Counted from the stretch's first letter, positions 9,147-16,837 are shown. The stretch: 64,000 bases of DNA from AWTP1-9 sp035703165 (GCA_035703165.1 DASSYR010000103.1:1-64000), one strand, 5' to 3'. Notes: a model not told the origin generated them from the letters alone. A program made the numbers and translations.

Positions 9147-9171
9147 TTTTTGGCCATGATGATTTATTAAA
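9095..9171 (+). repeat. 77-bp direct repeat, copy 2
   Basis: Second copy of 6994-7070 at a distance of 2101 bp. The differences are T to G at 9111, A to G at 9152 and T to C at 9154 (positions approximate to one base). Confidence 0.95.
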
Positions 9172-9203
9172 ACAAATCCCGCTGAAACCGGGATTTGTTT
9201 TTC
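9171..9203 (+). terminator. Rho-independent terminator after the gene remnant
   Basis: Perfect 11-bp stem, AACAAATCCCG paired with CGGGATTTGTT, with loop CTGAAAC and a T-rich tail. It probably ended the ancestral YXWGXW transcript and now insulates the ribosomal operon. Confidence 0.85.
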
Positions 9204-9346
9204 AAGCCATTGGCTATGTTTGTTCACCGCAATTTAGCAGGGTAAATAAAGCTTTATGATAATTTCATACCCATATCATCACGAACCTTTTTTAATCAGG
9301 TATAGTAAAAAAACTCCTTAATTATTGAAAAATACCTTCAAAATAG

Positions 9347-9377
9347 TTGGCAGATAAGTTTTGACACCCTACCTTTG
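9347..9377 (+). promoter_or_regulatory. Promoter of the S10-spc ribosomal protein operon
   Basis: TTG at 9347-9349, 20 bp, then TACCTTTG at 9370-9377. This matches the Bacteroidota primary sigma consensus (TTG, 17-23 bp, TAnnTTTG). Transcription should start near 9384, giving a leader of about 25 nt before rpsJ. rpsL, rpsG and fusA, which often precede rpsJ, are not upstream here. Confidence 0.8.
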
Positions 9378-9407
9378 CACTCCCAAATAAAATTGGGCTA
9401 TAACAGT

Positions 9408-9713
9408 ATGTCTCAGCGAATAAGGATAAAATTGCAGTCTTACGATCATAACCTGGTAGATAAATCTGCCGAGAAAATCGTAAAAACTGTACGCAGTACA
9501 GGAGCCGTGGTAACAGGCCCCATACCCTTACCTACAAAAAAGAAAATTTTTACTGTATTGCGTTCACCACACGTAAATAAAAAGAGTCGTGAGCAGTTTC
9601 AATTGGCAACGCATAAACGCCTGTTGGATATTTACACCTCTTCAAGTCGCACGGTGGATGCGTTAAGTAAGTTGGACTTACCCAGTGGTGTTGAAGTTGA
9701 GATTAAAGCGTAG
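9408..9713 (+). CDS. rpsJ: 30S ribosomal protein S10 (uS10)
   Basis: Small-subunit protein of the 30S head, also the NusG/NusB partner in antitermination complexes. 101 aa from the ATG at 9408 (MSQRIRIKLQSYDHNLVDKS...), the length and start usual for the family; an upstream in-frame codon at 9375 would overlap the -7 promoter box and is rejected. The conserved middle (TGPIPLPTKKKIFTVLRSPHVNKKSREQF) includes the loop that is processed or bound in other species. First gene of the operon, followed by an unusually long gap of 283 bp before rplC. Confidence 0.98.
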   Translation: MSQRIRIKLQSYDHNLVDKSAEKIVKTVRSTGAVVTGPIPLPTKKKIFTVLRSPHVNKKSREQFQLATHKRLLDIYTSSSRTVDALSKLDLPSGVEVEIKA

Positions 9714-9996
9714 TATTTGGTCTGACCATTTCAGGTTGACCCCAAAGTTCTTTTAAACATTTATTCTTCTATGCCTGTGCAACCACAGGCCGATGGAAGC
9801 AGAATAAGCAGCAGATAAATCTGCCTGTTATTAACTAAACAAAGGTTGAACATAAAAACAAGCTGTTCTGGGTTTGTTTTCCTTAGGTAACTCCTGGTGA
9901 GGAAAGTGCCATAGGCAAACGGGGATTGAAGTTAAAAGTACCTGAATTCGGTACGTCCCAACTGTCCTTTAAGCCCGCAGTAAAAATTTAAATAAA
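9714..9996 (+). promoter_or_regulatory. Structured 283-bp gap between rpsJ and rplC
   Basis: No reading frame of note. It can fold into at least two clear hairpins: GCCTGTG (9773-9779) with CACAGGC (9784-9790) around CAAC, and GTACC with GGTAC around TGAATTC (about 9939-9955). A further pairing of TTTCCT with AGGAAA near 9880-9910 is possible. No -7 box of the TAnnTTTG type is seen. Most other gaps in the operon are below 140 bp. In other bacteria ribosomal protein leaders at this operon bind L4; a similar role here is only an inference. Confidence 0.4.
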
Positions 9997-10614
9997 ATGA
10001 AAGGTATTATTGGAAAAAAAATTGGGATGACCAGCATCTTCGGTTCCGATGGCAAGCAAACCGCTTGTACAATTATTGAAGCTGGTCCCTGTGTAGTTAC
10101 ACAGGTAAAGACGAAGGATTCTGACGGTTACGATTCCCTCCAGTTAGCATTTGGCGATAAAAAAGAAAAACATACAACAGCCGCAGAAAAAAATCATTTC
10201 GCCAAAGCCAATACTTCCCCTAAGAAGTTTGTAAAAGAATTCCGTGATTTTTCCGTAGAAAAAAATTTAGGTGAAACCATCACTGTTGACATCTTTTCCG
10301 AAGGAGATAAAGTTGAAGTTGTAGGTACAACTAAGGGTAAAGGCTTTCAGGGCGTGGTTAAGCGTCATGGTTTTAGTGGTGTGGGAGAGGCTTCACACGG
10401 TCAGCATGACCGCCAAAGGGCCCCGGGTTCTCTTGGTAACTCTTCTGATGCTTCCCGTGTAATGAAAGGGATGCGTATGGCTGGCCGTTTGGGGGGTGAC
10501 AGAGTGAAAATGAAAGGATTGAAGGTGGTAAAAATTTTTCCTGAGAAAAATTACATTCTGGTGAGTGGATCCATCCCAGGTCATAACGGTTCAATAGTAT
10601 TTATACAAAAGTAA
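9997..10614 (+). CDS. rplC: 50S ribosomal protein L3 (uL3)
   Basis: Early-assembling large-subunit protein reaching towards the peptidyl transferase centre. 205 aa from MKGIIGKKIGMTSIF, the normal bacterial start and length. The central loop around residues 140-150 (SHGQHDRQRAPGSLGNSSDASRV) contains the Gln (in SHGQHD) that PrmB methylates in other bacteria. The C-terminal half carries the family pattern KGKGFQGVVKRHGFSG. It precedes rplD by 38 bp. Confidence 0.98.
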   Translation: MKGIIGKKIGMTSIFGSDGKQTACTIIEAGPCVVTQVKTKDSDGYDSLQLAFGDKKEKHTTAAEKNHFAKANTSPKKFVKEFRDFSVEKNLGETITVDIFSEGDKVEVVGTTKGKGFQGVVKRHGFSGVGEASHGQHDRQRAPGSLGNSSDASRVMKGMRMAGRLGGDRVKMKGLKVVKIFPEKNYILVSGSIPGHNGSIVFIQK

Positions 10615-10652
10615 AAGCTCCGTAAGGCGCATTACCAAATAAACGAAGTACG

Positions 10653-11282
10653 ATGCAAGTAGATGTATTAAATATAAAAGGTAAAAAAACCGGTCGCACA
10701 ATAGAGTTGCCGGAAGAAATTTTTGGCATAGAGCCCAATAATCATGCTGTTTACCTGGCAGTTAAGCAATACTTAGGTGCCCAGAGGCAAGGAACTCATA
10801 AAGTTAAAACCCGTGCCGAAGTAAAAGGTGCCAGCCGCAAGCTTCACCGTCAAAAAGGTACCGGAGGTTCCCGTAAAGGGAATATTCGTAACCCCTTGTA
10901 TAAAGGAGGTGGTACCATTTTTGGTCCCAAACCACATGGCTACGATATAAAATTAAACCGTAAGGCAAAAGATTTAGCTAAGATGTCAGCACTTTCTTAC
11001 AAAGCAAAAGAAAATGCAATTATGGTGGTTGAAGACATTACGATGGCTGCGCCGAAAACCAAAGAGTTTGCCGGGATTTTAAATAGCTTGAAGATTGACG
11101 GAAAGAAAACACTGGTAGTAATACCTGAGTATAACGATAATTTGTACTTGAGCTTGCGTAATATGCCTTCTGTAGCAGGGACTTTGTTGAGCGACATGAA
11201 TACTTATGATTTGGTGAATGCAGAGGTTTTGTTGCTAACAGAAAGCGCTGCAAAGATTTTTAGTGAAGAAGCGGAAGCATAA
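10653..11282 (+). CDS. rplD: 50S ribosomal protein L4 (uL4)
   Basis: Large-subunit protein lining the exit tunnel; in enteric bacteria it also represses its own operon by binding the leader RNA. 209 aa. The tunnel loop is recognisable (KGASRKLHRQKGTGGSRKGNIRNPLYKGGGTIFGPKP, about residues 58-95). Whether it regulates this operon is unknown; the gap at 9714-9996 and other hairpins are candidate targets. Confidence 0.98.
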   Translation: MQVDVLNIKGKKTGRTIELPEEIFGIEPNNHAVYLAVKQYLGAQRQGTHKVKTRAEVKGASRKLHRQKGTGGSRKGNIRNPLYKGGGTIFGPKPHGYDIKLNRKAKDLAKMSALSYKAKENAIMVVEDITMAAPKTKEFAGILNSLKIDGKKTLVVIPEYNDNLYLSLRNMPSVAGTLLSDMNTYDLVNAEVLLLTESAAKIFSEEAEA

Positions 11283-11308
11283 TTAATAAAAACGAAAATT
11301 GAGATAAA

Positions 11309-11608
11309 ATGAAACTCTCTGAAGTTTTGATAAAACCGGTACTAAGCGAAAAGGCAAATGCACAGCAGGAAAAGCTGAGAAGATATGCTTTTAAGGTTAA
11401 CAGAAAGGCAAACAAACTGGAAATTAAAAAAGCAGTAGAAGAATTTTATGGTGTAAATGTGGTTGATGTGAACACCACCGTAATTCCCGGTAAGCATAAA
11501 TCAAGAATGACAAAGTCAGGAGTTCTTAGTGGAAAGAAACCAGCTTATAAAAAGGCTTTGGTTACCGTGGCGGAAGGAGAAACAATTGACCTGTATGGGA
11601 ATATTTAA
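11309..11608 (+). CDS. rplW: 50S ribosomal protein L23 (uL23)
   Basis: Large-subunit protein at the tunnel exit, docking site for trigger factor and SRP. 99 aa, usual length, with the conserved VLIKPVLSEKANAQ start and the basic YGVNVVDVNTTVIPGKHK segment. It starts 26 bp after rplD and is followed by 133 bp containing a hairpin before rplB. Confidence 0.97.
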   Translation: MKLSEVLIKPVLSEKANAQQEKLRRYAFKVNRKANKLEIKKAVEEFYGVNVVDVNTTVIPGKHKSRMTKSGVLSGKKPAYKKALVTVAEGETIDLYGNI

Positions 11609-11703
11609 ACAATTATTTTTTAAGTAAGCGAATACACGTAATTAACAGATAGAATTGAATGGTCGGCAAGACCGCAAACATTGCAAACAAATTTTAAAAG
11701 AAT

Positions 11704-11725
11704 CTTATCCTTTTTAGAGGATAAG
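11704..11725 (+). other. Hairpin before rplB
   Basis: CTTATCC (11704-11710) pairs perfectly with GGATAAG (11719-11725) around an 8-nt A/T-rich loop, 16 bp before the rplB start. There is no T tract on the plus strand, so a terminator is unlikely. RNA processing or protein binding are possible roles. Confidence 0.5.
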
Positions 11726-11741
11726 GACAAATGAAATAACA

Positions 11742-12581
11742 ATGGCATTAAAGAAGTACAAACCAGTTACAGCAGGAACTCGTTGGCGGATTGGTAATGC
11801 ATACGCAGAAGTTACAGCCACCACTCCTGAAAAGAGCCTGGTAGAGAAAATTAAATCTACCGGTGGTAGAAATGCTCAGGGGCATCGGGCAATGAGATAT
11901 ATTGGAGGTGGTCATAAAAAAATGTATCGCGTTATTGATTTTAAGAGGGATAAGAAAAACATTCCGGCAACAGTTGTTTCTATCGAATATGATCCATATC
12001 GTACCGCTTTTATTGCGTTATTAAATTACACGGATGGAGAAAAGAGATACATTTTAGCTCCAGCTGGTCTTCAAGTAGGCGCTAAGGTGATAAGTGCTGA
12101 TGATGCAGCCCCTGAATTAGGTAATGCTTTGCAAATGAAGAGTATGCCTTTAGGTACTATTATTCACAATATTGAAATGCAGCCAGGACAGGGCGGCAAG
12201 CTGGTTCGTAGCGCAGGAGCATCAGCTCAATTGACTAACAAAGAAGAGAAATATGCTGTTATTAAAATGCCTTCAGGCGAATTGCGTAAGCTGTTGATTA
12301 ATTGCTATGCAACAGTAGGTGTGGTTAGTAACAGTGATCATAATTTGGAAATGGCAGGTAAGGCAGGCCGCAATCGTTGGAAAGGTGTTCGCCCACGCAA
12401 CCGCGGTGTAGCAATGAACCCTGTGGATCACCCAATGGGTGGTGGTGAAGGTAAGGCTTCAGGAGGGCATCCTCGTAGCAGAACCGGTAAATACGCTAAA
12501 GGAGAAATTACACGTAAGAGAGGAAAAGGTTCTGATAAGCTCATTATTCAAAGAAGAAACGGAAAGAAATTAACTAACTAA
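11742..12581 (+). CDS. rplB: 50S ribosomal protein L2 (uL2)
   Basis: Large-subunit protein needed for subunit joining and peptidyl transfer. 279 aa, slightly longer than the E. coli protein. The C-terminal signature NPVDHPMGGGEGKASGGHPRS holds the conserved His of the peptidyl transferase region. The start at 11742 (MALKKYKPVTAGTRW) agrees with the family, and rpsS follows 62 bp after its stop. Confidence 0.98.
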   Translation: MALKKYKPVTAGTRWRIGNAYAEVTATTPEKSLVEKIKSTGGRNAQGHRAMRYIGGGHKKMYRVIDFKRDKKNIPATVVSIEYDPYRTAFIALLNYTDGEKRYILAPAGLQVGAKVISADDAAPELGNALQMKSMPLGTIIHNIEMQPGQGGKLVRSAGASAQLTNKEEKYAVIKMPSGELRKLLINCYATVGVVSNSDHNLEMAGKAGRNRWKGVRPRNRGVAMNPVDHPMGGGEGKASGGHPRSRTGKYAKGEITRKRGKGSDKLIIQRRNGKKLTN

Positions 12582-12598
12582 TCATTCATGTTAAAATG

Positions 12599-12618
12599 GT
12601 TCCCAACAAGTTGGGGAC
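12599..12618 (+). other. Hairpin before rpsS
   Basis: GTTCCCAA (12599-12606) pairs with TTGGGGAC (12611-12618), including one G-T pair, around the CAAG loop. It lies 25 bp before the rpsS start and could influence its translation; there is no T tract. Confidence 0.45.
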
Positions 12619-12643
12619 AAATCAACAGAGAAAACAAAACAAT

Positions 12644-12916
12644 ATGGCTCGTTCGATTAAAAAAGGTCCTTATGTAGCTGCTCACTTGGAAAAGAAAGTG
12701 TTAGCCGTAAATGAAGGAAAAGTAAAAAAAGGGGTAATTAAAACATGGAGTCGTCGCTCAACCATTACTCCCGATTTTGTAGGACATACATTCGCTGTTC
12801 ATAACGGTAATAAATTTATTCCGGTTTATGTAACGGAATTTATGGTGGGACATAAATTAGGTGAATTTGCTCCCACACGTCATTTTAAAGGACATTCAAG
12901 TAAGAAAATTGCATAA
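12644..12916 (+). CDS. rpsS: 30S ribosomal protein S19 (uS19)
   Basis: 30S head protein contacting S13 and the A-site tRNA region. 90 aa from MARSIKKGPYVAAHLEKK, the universal start of the family; an in-frame codon at 12596 would add 16 unlikely residues and run through the hairpin at 12599. The family pattern WSRRSTITPDFVGHTFAVHNG is present, as is the conserved C-terminus GEFAPTRHFKGHS. Confidence 0.98.
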   Translation: MARSIKKGPYVAAHLEKKVLAVNEGKVKKGVIKTWSRRSTITPDFVGHTFAVHNGNKFIPVYVTEFMVGHKLGEFAPTRHFKGHSSKKIA

Positions 12917-12938
12917 TAAGTACTAAGTAATAAGAACA

Positions 12939-12986
12939 AAGTAGTAAGTAAAACTCTTACGGCTTGCAACTTAAAACTTACCACTT
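12939..12986 (+). other. Hairpin before rplV
   Basis: AAGTAGTAAGT (12939-12949) pairs with ACTTACCACTT (12976-12986) except for one central mismatch; the A-rich and T-rich flanks of the loop can extend the pairing inwards. It ends 14 bp before the rplV start. Confidence 0.45.
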
Positions 12987-13000
12987 AAAACTGAAAAATA

Positions 13001-13345
13001 ATGGAAGCTGTAGCAAAACTTAAGAATTATCCCACATCTCCCCGCAAAATGCGTTTGCTGGCTGATGAAATACGTGGTATGGGAGTTGAGAAAGCACTGG
13101 CTTTATTGGAGTATCATCCACAGCACAGTGCTACGCCTTTGTATAAATTGTTAAAGAGTGCAATCAATAACTGGGAGCAAAAAAATACGGGCAACAGTGC
13201 CGCTGATGCCGGGTTAATAGTGAAGACAGTTTTTGTGGATGGCGCCCGCAGTATTAAAAGAATGTTGCCTGCGCCTCAAGGCCGTGCTTACCGGATGCGT
13301 AAACGCAGCAACCATATAACAATAATTGTAGATTCAAAAAATTAA
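13001..13345 (+). CDS. rplV: 50S ribosomal protein L22 (uL22)
   Basis: Large-subunit protein whose extended loop lines the exit tunnel and can carry macrolide-resistance changes. 114 aa. The loop region reads VFVDGARSIKRMLPAPQGRAYRMRKRSNHITI with the usual basic tip. It is 20 bp before rpsC. Confidence 0.97.
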   Translation: MEAVAKLKNYPTSPRKMRLLADEIRGMGVEKALALLEYHPQHSATPLYKLLKSAINNWEQKNTGNSAADAGLIVKTVFVDGARSIKRMLPAPQGRAYRMRKRSNHITIIVDSKN

Positions 13346-13365
13346 TAAAATATTTAAACCATAAT

Positions 13366-14157
13366 ATGGGTCAGAAAACAAATCCTATTGGCGCCAGGTT
13401 AGGAATTATCCGTGGATGGGAGTCTAACTGGTTTGGTAACAAAAAAGATTTTGCTTCCAAGTTGATTGAGGACAATAAAATCAGAACTTATCTGAATGCC
13501 CGTATCAACAAAGGTGGTATATCTAAAATCGTTATTGAACGTACGCTTAATAAATTGATCGTTACCATTCATACTTCCAAACCTGGAATTATAATTGGTA
13601 AAGGAGGTGGCGAGGTTGATCACGTTAAAGAAGAGTTGAAAAAGCTGACTGGTAAGGGAGATGTTCAGATCAACATCCTCGAAATCCGTAGGCCGGAACT
13701 GGATGCTATGATAGTGGCTGATACTATTGCAAGACAAATTGAAAATCGTATCAATTATAAAAGAGCCATTAAAATGGCGATAGCTTCTGCAATGCGCATG
13801 GGAGCAGAAGGAATTAAAGTAAAAGTTGGAGGTCGCTTAGGTGGCGCCGAAATAGCTCGTAGCGAAGAAATTAAACAAGGACGCACTCCTTTACATACAC
13901 TTAGAATGGATATTGATTATGCTAACGTATTTGCGTTAACAGTATATGGTAAAATTGGCATAAAAGTGTGGATTTGTAAAGGAGAAGTATTAGCTAAGAG
14001 AGATTTGAATCCAAACTTTGTGGGTGGTAAGAGTGATTTAAGTGACAGAAGAGAAAGGCAGGAAGAAAGAAGAGACGATGGTCGCAGAAGAGGCGGTGGC
14101 GGAGAGAGAAGAGGAGGGGGTGGTGCCCAAAAAAGAGGAGGTGGGGGAAGACAATAA
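13366..14157 (+). CDS. rpsC: 30S ribosomal protein S3 (uS3) with Gly/Arg-rich tail
   Basis: 30S head protein at the mRNA entry, part of the ribosomal helicase. 263 aa, about 30 more than E. coli. The KH motif (KPGIIIGKGGGEVDHVKEEL, about residues 66-85) and the C-terminal core (GRLGGAEIARSEEIKQGR) are intact. From about residue 222 the protein continues as a charged then Gly/Arg-rich low-complexity tail (RRGGGGERRGGGG-like), absent from the classical family. The tail resembles RGG RNA-binding segments; its role is unknown. Confidence 0.97.
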   Translation: MGQKTNPIGARLGIIRGWESNWFGNKKDFASKLIEDNKIRTYLNARINKGGISKIVIERTLNKLIVTIHTSKPGIIIGKGGGEVDHVKEELKKLTGKGDVQINILEIRRPELDAMIVADTIARQIENRINYKRAIKMAIASAMRMGAEGIKVKVGGRLGGAEIARSEEIKQGRTPLHTLRMDIDYANVFALTVYGKIGIKVWICKGEVLAKRDLNPNFVGGKSDLSDRRERQEERRDDGRRRGGGGERRGGGGAQKRGGGGRQ

Positions 14158-14263
14158 GCATAGGTAAATAAATTTTCAACGAGAGCATCTAATTGGTAAC
14201 ATAGAACAGTGTAGTGTAACCGTTGAAAGAACAAACAATCAAGAAACCAGAAATTTATAACAA

Positions 14264-14683
14264 ATGTTACAGCCAAAAAGAACAAAGCATAGAAAAGCGC
14301 AGAAGGGTCGCATACGCAAGGTTGCAAAGCGTGGCACTTCATTGGCTTTTGGTACGTTTGGTTTAAAAGCGATGGAGCCTATATGGATGACGAATCGTCA
14401 AATAGAAGCTGCCCGTCAGGCCATGACCCGTGCTATGAAAAGAGAAGGGAATGTGTGGATCAGAATTTTTCCGGATAAGCCAATTACCCGTAAACCGGCC
14501 GAAGTAAGGATGGGTAAAGGTAAAGGTAATCCTGAGTTTTGGGCTGCTGTGGTAGAACCGGGTCGCGTATTATTTGAATGCGATGGGGTAACTGAAGCCG
14601 TTGCTAAAGAGGCGATGGATTTAGCAGCACAAAAATTACCTATCAAAACAAAATTTATGATTCGCAGAGATCAGGTTGTATAA
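14264..14683 (+). CDS. rplP: 50S ribosomal protein L16 (uL16)
   Basis: Large-subunit protein that organises the A site. 139 aa, usual length, with a family start (MLQPKRTKHRKAQKGRIRK) and the signatures RIFPDKPITRKPAEVRMGKGKG and PEFWAAVVEPGRVLFE. The 106-bp gap before it holds no other feature. Confidence 0.98.
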   Translation: MLQPKRTKHRKAQKGRIRKVAKRGTSLAFGTFGLKAMEPIWMTNRQIEAARQAMTRAMKREGNVWIRIFPDKPITRKPAEVRMGKGKGNPEFWAAVVEPGRVLFECDGVTEAVAKEAMDLAAQKLPIKTKFMIRRDQVV

Positions 14684-14714
14684 GTAGTATTAAGAAATTT
14701 CAAAAAAATATGCA

Positions 14715-14924
14715 ATGTCAAAAAAAGTTGATTTTGTAAAAAGCATAAAAGAGTTAAACGAGACTGATTTACAGGCTCGCATAAAGGAAGATGAAATGAG
14801 GCTTAAGAAATTAGAGTTTGCTCATACTATTTCTCCATTGGAGAATCCGATGAGTATCCGCGATATGCGCAAGGATATTGCCCGTTTAAAAACCGAATTG
14901 CAAAAAAGAAAATTAGGGATTTAA
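14715..14924 (+). CDS. rpmC: 50S ribosomal protein L29 (uL29)
   Basis: Small two-helix protein at the tunnel exit near L23. 69 aa. The conserved middle (FAHTISPLENPMSIRDMRKDIARLKTEL) matches the family. The start at 14715 (MSKKVDFVKSIKEL) is the first ATG, 31 bp after rplP. Confidence 0.95.
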   Translation: MSKKVDFVKSIKELNETDLQARIKEDEMRLKKLEFAHTISPLENPMSIRDMRKDIARLKTELQKRKLGI

Positions 14925-14946
14925 CCCTTTATAAATTAATCAGACA

Positions 14947-15204
14947 ATGGCTGAAAGAAATTTGCGTAAAACAAGGATTGGAGTTGTTACCAGCAACAAA
15001 ATGACTAAAACCATTACCGTTGCTGTTGAAAGAAAAGTAAAACACCCCATCTATGGTAAGTTCCTTAAAAAGACTACCAAATTCCATGCACATGATGAGA
15101 AAAACGAATGTGTAGTTGGAGACGTTGTAAAAATTATGGAAACTCGTCCGCTGAGCAAAACAAAACGTTGGAGATTGGTAGAGGTAGTAGAAAAAGCGAA
15201 ATAA
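14947..15204 (+). CDS. rpsQ: 30S ribosomal protein S17 (uS17)
   Basis: OB-fold 30S protein binding 16S rRNA near helix 11. 85 aa, with the typical KTRIGVVTSNKMTKTITVAVERKVKHP strand and GDVVKIMETRPLSKTKRW signature. It follows rpmC by 22 bp; a 172-bp gap with a hairpin then separates it from rplN. Confidence 0.97.
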   Translation: MAERNLRKTRIGVVTSNKMTKTITVAVERKVKHPIYGKFLKKTTKFHAHDEKNECVVGDVVKIMETRPLSKTKRWRLVEVVEKAK

Positions 15205-15326
15205 AAGCCCTCTGATTCTTTAAATAGAGATTTAGTAGAAGGCTGATGATAATAAGCATAAAGCCGGAGAGAAAAGAAGAAGTTGAAATGCTTAATTGAT
15301 AAAAGTAAAAAAGAGTTATAAAGGTT

Positions 15327-15361
15327 CGGCTCTCCCTTGTTAAGGTAAAGTGGAGAGACCG
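15327..15361 (+). other. Hairpin before rplN
   Basis: CGGCTCTCC (15327-15335) pairs with GGAGAGACCG (15352-15361), one A bulged, giving a 9-bp stem 15 bp before the rplN start. It lies in the longest gap of the spc half (172 bp). There is no T tract, so it is more likely a binding or processing site than a terminator. Confidence 0.5.
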
Positions 15362-15376
15362 CTAAAACTTAAAAAT

Positions 15377-15745
15377 ATGATTCAGCAAGAAAGCAGGTTA
15401 AACGTAGCAGACAATAGCGGTGCCAAGGAAGTATTGTGTATTCGTGTACTGGGTAACAGTGGCCAGGATTATGCAGGCATTGGTGATAAAATTGTAGTAA
15501 CCGTTAAGGATGCCTTGCCGGCAGGAGGTATTAAAAAAGGTACTGTTGCTAAAGCAGTAATTGTGCGCACAAAAAATAAATTGCGTCGCAAAGATGGCTC
15601 CTATATTCGTTTTGATGATAATGCAGTAGTGTTATTAAATGCGGCTGATGAGCCAAGAGGCACTCGTATTTTCGGGCCGGTTGCCAGGGAATTGCGTGAT
15701 AAAGGTTATATGAAAATTATTTCATTAGCTCCGGAAGTATTATAA
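15377..15745 (+). CDS. rplN: 50S ribosomal protein L14 (uL14)
   Basis: Large-subunit protein forming an intersubunit bridge; binding site of RsfS. 122 aa from MIQQESRLNVADNSGAKEV, the family start; a start at 15350 would read through the hairpin stem and is rejected. Signatures GIGDKIVVTVKDALPAGGIKKG and FGPVARELRDKGYMKIISLAPEVL are intact. Confidence 0.98.
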   Translation: MIQQESRLNVADNSGAKEVLCIRVLGNSGQDYAGIGDKIVVTVKDALPAGGIKKGTVAKAVIVRTKNKLRRKDGSYIRFDDNAVVLLNAADEPRGTRIFGPVARELRDKGYMKIISLAPEVL

Positions 15746-15828
15746 TACTTTTCCCTGTTAAAGGAGAACGACAGAAGCTTTTTAAAAGAAATTATTAAAA
15801 ACAAAAAGTCCCATTAGGGATTTAGAAT

Positions 15829-16167
15829 ATGAAAACAAGATTCAAACCAAAGTTTAACATTAAGAAAGGCGATTCAGTAGTTGTGATTGCCGGTGATGAT
15901 AAAGATCTTAAGAAGCCACGTAAAGTTCTGGAAGTGATTCTTGATAAATCAAGAGTAGTGGTAGAAGGAGTGAATATCGTTACGAAACATTCAAAACCAA
16001 CTGCTCAAAACACCAAAGGTGGTATCGTTAAAAAAGAGGCTCCTATTCATATTAGCAATGTGATGTTGTACGACGCTAAAAAAGGAGAGGGTTCTAAAAT
16101 AACCCGTGAACGTAAAGATGGCAAATTGATTCGTGTTTCAAAAAAATCCGGCGAAGTAATTAAATAA
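15829..16167 (+). CDS. rplX: 50S ribosomal protein L24 (uL24)
   Basis: Assembly-initiating large-subunit protein with a KOW domain (KKGDSVVVIAGDDKDLKKPRKVLEV, about residues 12-36). 112 aa, usual for Bacteroidota. The conserved SNVMLYD follows at about residue 81. Confidence 0.97.
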   Translation: MKTRFKPKFNIKKGDSVVVIAGDDKDLKKPRKVLEVILDKSRVVVEGVNIVTKHSKPTAQNTKGGIVKKEAPIHISNVMLYDAKKGEGSKITRERKDGKLIRVSKKSGEVIK

Positions 16168-16202
16168 GCAAGCATTTCCTGTAAAGGATAAATTATAAAA
16201 AG

Positions 16203-16766
16203 ATGAGTAACACAAAATATGCTCCGAGGTTAGCAGAAAAGTACAAAAAAGATGTTGTACCTGCATTAATGAAAAAATTTGGTTATAGCTCGGTGATGGA
16301 AATTCCCCGGTTGGAAAAAATTTGTCTGAATCGAGGAGTAAACGGTGCTGTTAACGACAAAAAGTTAATTGATATTGCCGTAGAAGAACTCAGTAACATA
16401 ACCGGGCAAAAGGCTGTTCCTACTATTTCAAAAAAGGATATTTCTAATTTTAAATTACGTAAGAACGTGCCCATTGGTGCAAGAGTAACTTTACGTGGTG
16501 TAAAGATGTATGAATTCTTAGACCGTTTAATTGCTACTGCACTTCCACGTGTACGCGATTTTAAAGGTGTAAACGAAAAATCATTTGACGGACGCGGTAA
16601 CTATACAATGGGAATAACTGAACAAATTATTTTCCCGGAGGTTGATATTGACAAAGTGAACAAGATTACTGGTATGGATATTACTTTTGTTACCACTGCT
16701 CAGACCAATGAAGAAGCATTTGAATTATTAAGAGAATTGGGAGTACCTTTTCGTAAAAAAGACTAA
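16203..16766 (+). CDS. rplE: 50S ribosomal protein L5 (uL5)
   Basis: 5S rRNA-binding protein of the central protuberance. 187 aa. Conserved motifs: LEKICLNRGVNGAVNDKKL, RVTLRGVKMYEFLDRLIATALPRVRDF and the GRGNYTMGITEQIIFPEVDID signature. The start at 16203 (MSNTKYAPRLAEKYKK) fits the family. Confidence 0.98.
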   Translation: MSNTKYAPRLAEKYKKDVVPALMKKFGYSSVMEIPRLEKICLNRGVNGAVNDKKLIDIAVEELSNITGQKAVPTISKKDISNFKLRKNVPIGARVTLRGVKMYEFLDRLIATALPRVRDFKGVNEKSFDGRGNYTMGITEQIIFPEVDIDKVNKITGMDITFVTTAQTNEEAFELLRELGVPFRKKD

Positions 16767-16837
16767 TTAATTATTTAGAAATTTTAGCTCTGAATTTTTT
16801 TCAAAGCAATTTTTCAAAATCAAATTAAAATAAAAAC

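Noticed and set aside
9870..9935. Similarity to RNase P RNA (GGTAACTCC, GAGGAAAGTGCC)
   Set aside because: Short motifs resemble conserved parts of RNase P RNA, but the order of other elements is wrong and the gap is too short for the full RNA.
13917..14342. Long minus-strand frame over the end of rpsC
   Set aside because: It is the antisense of the Gly/Arg-rich tail and its flank, giving a Pro/Leu-rich peptide without family resemblance.
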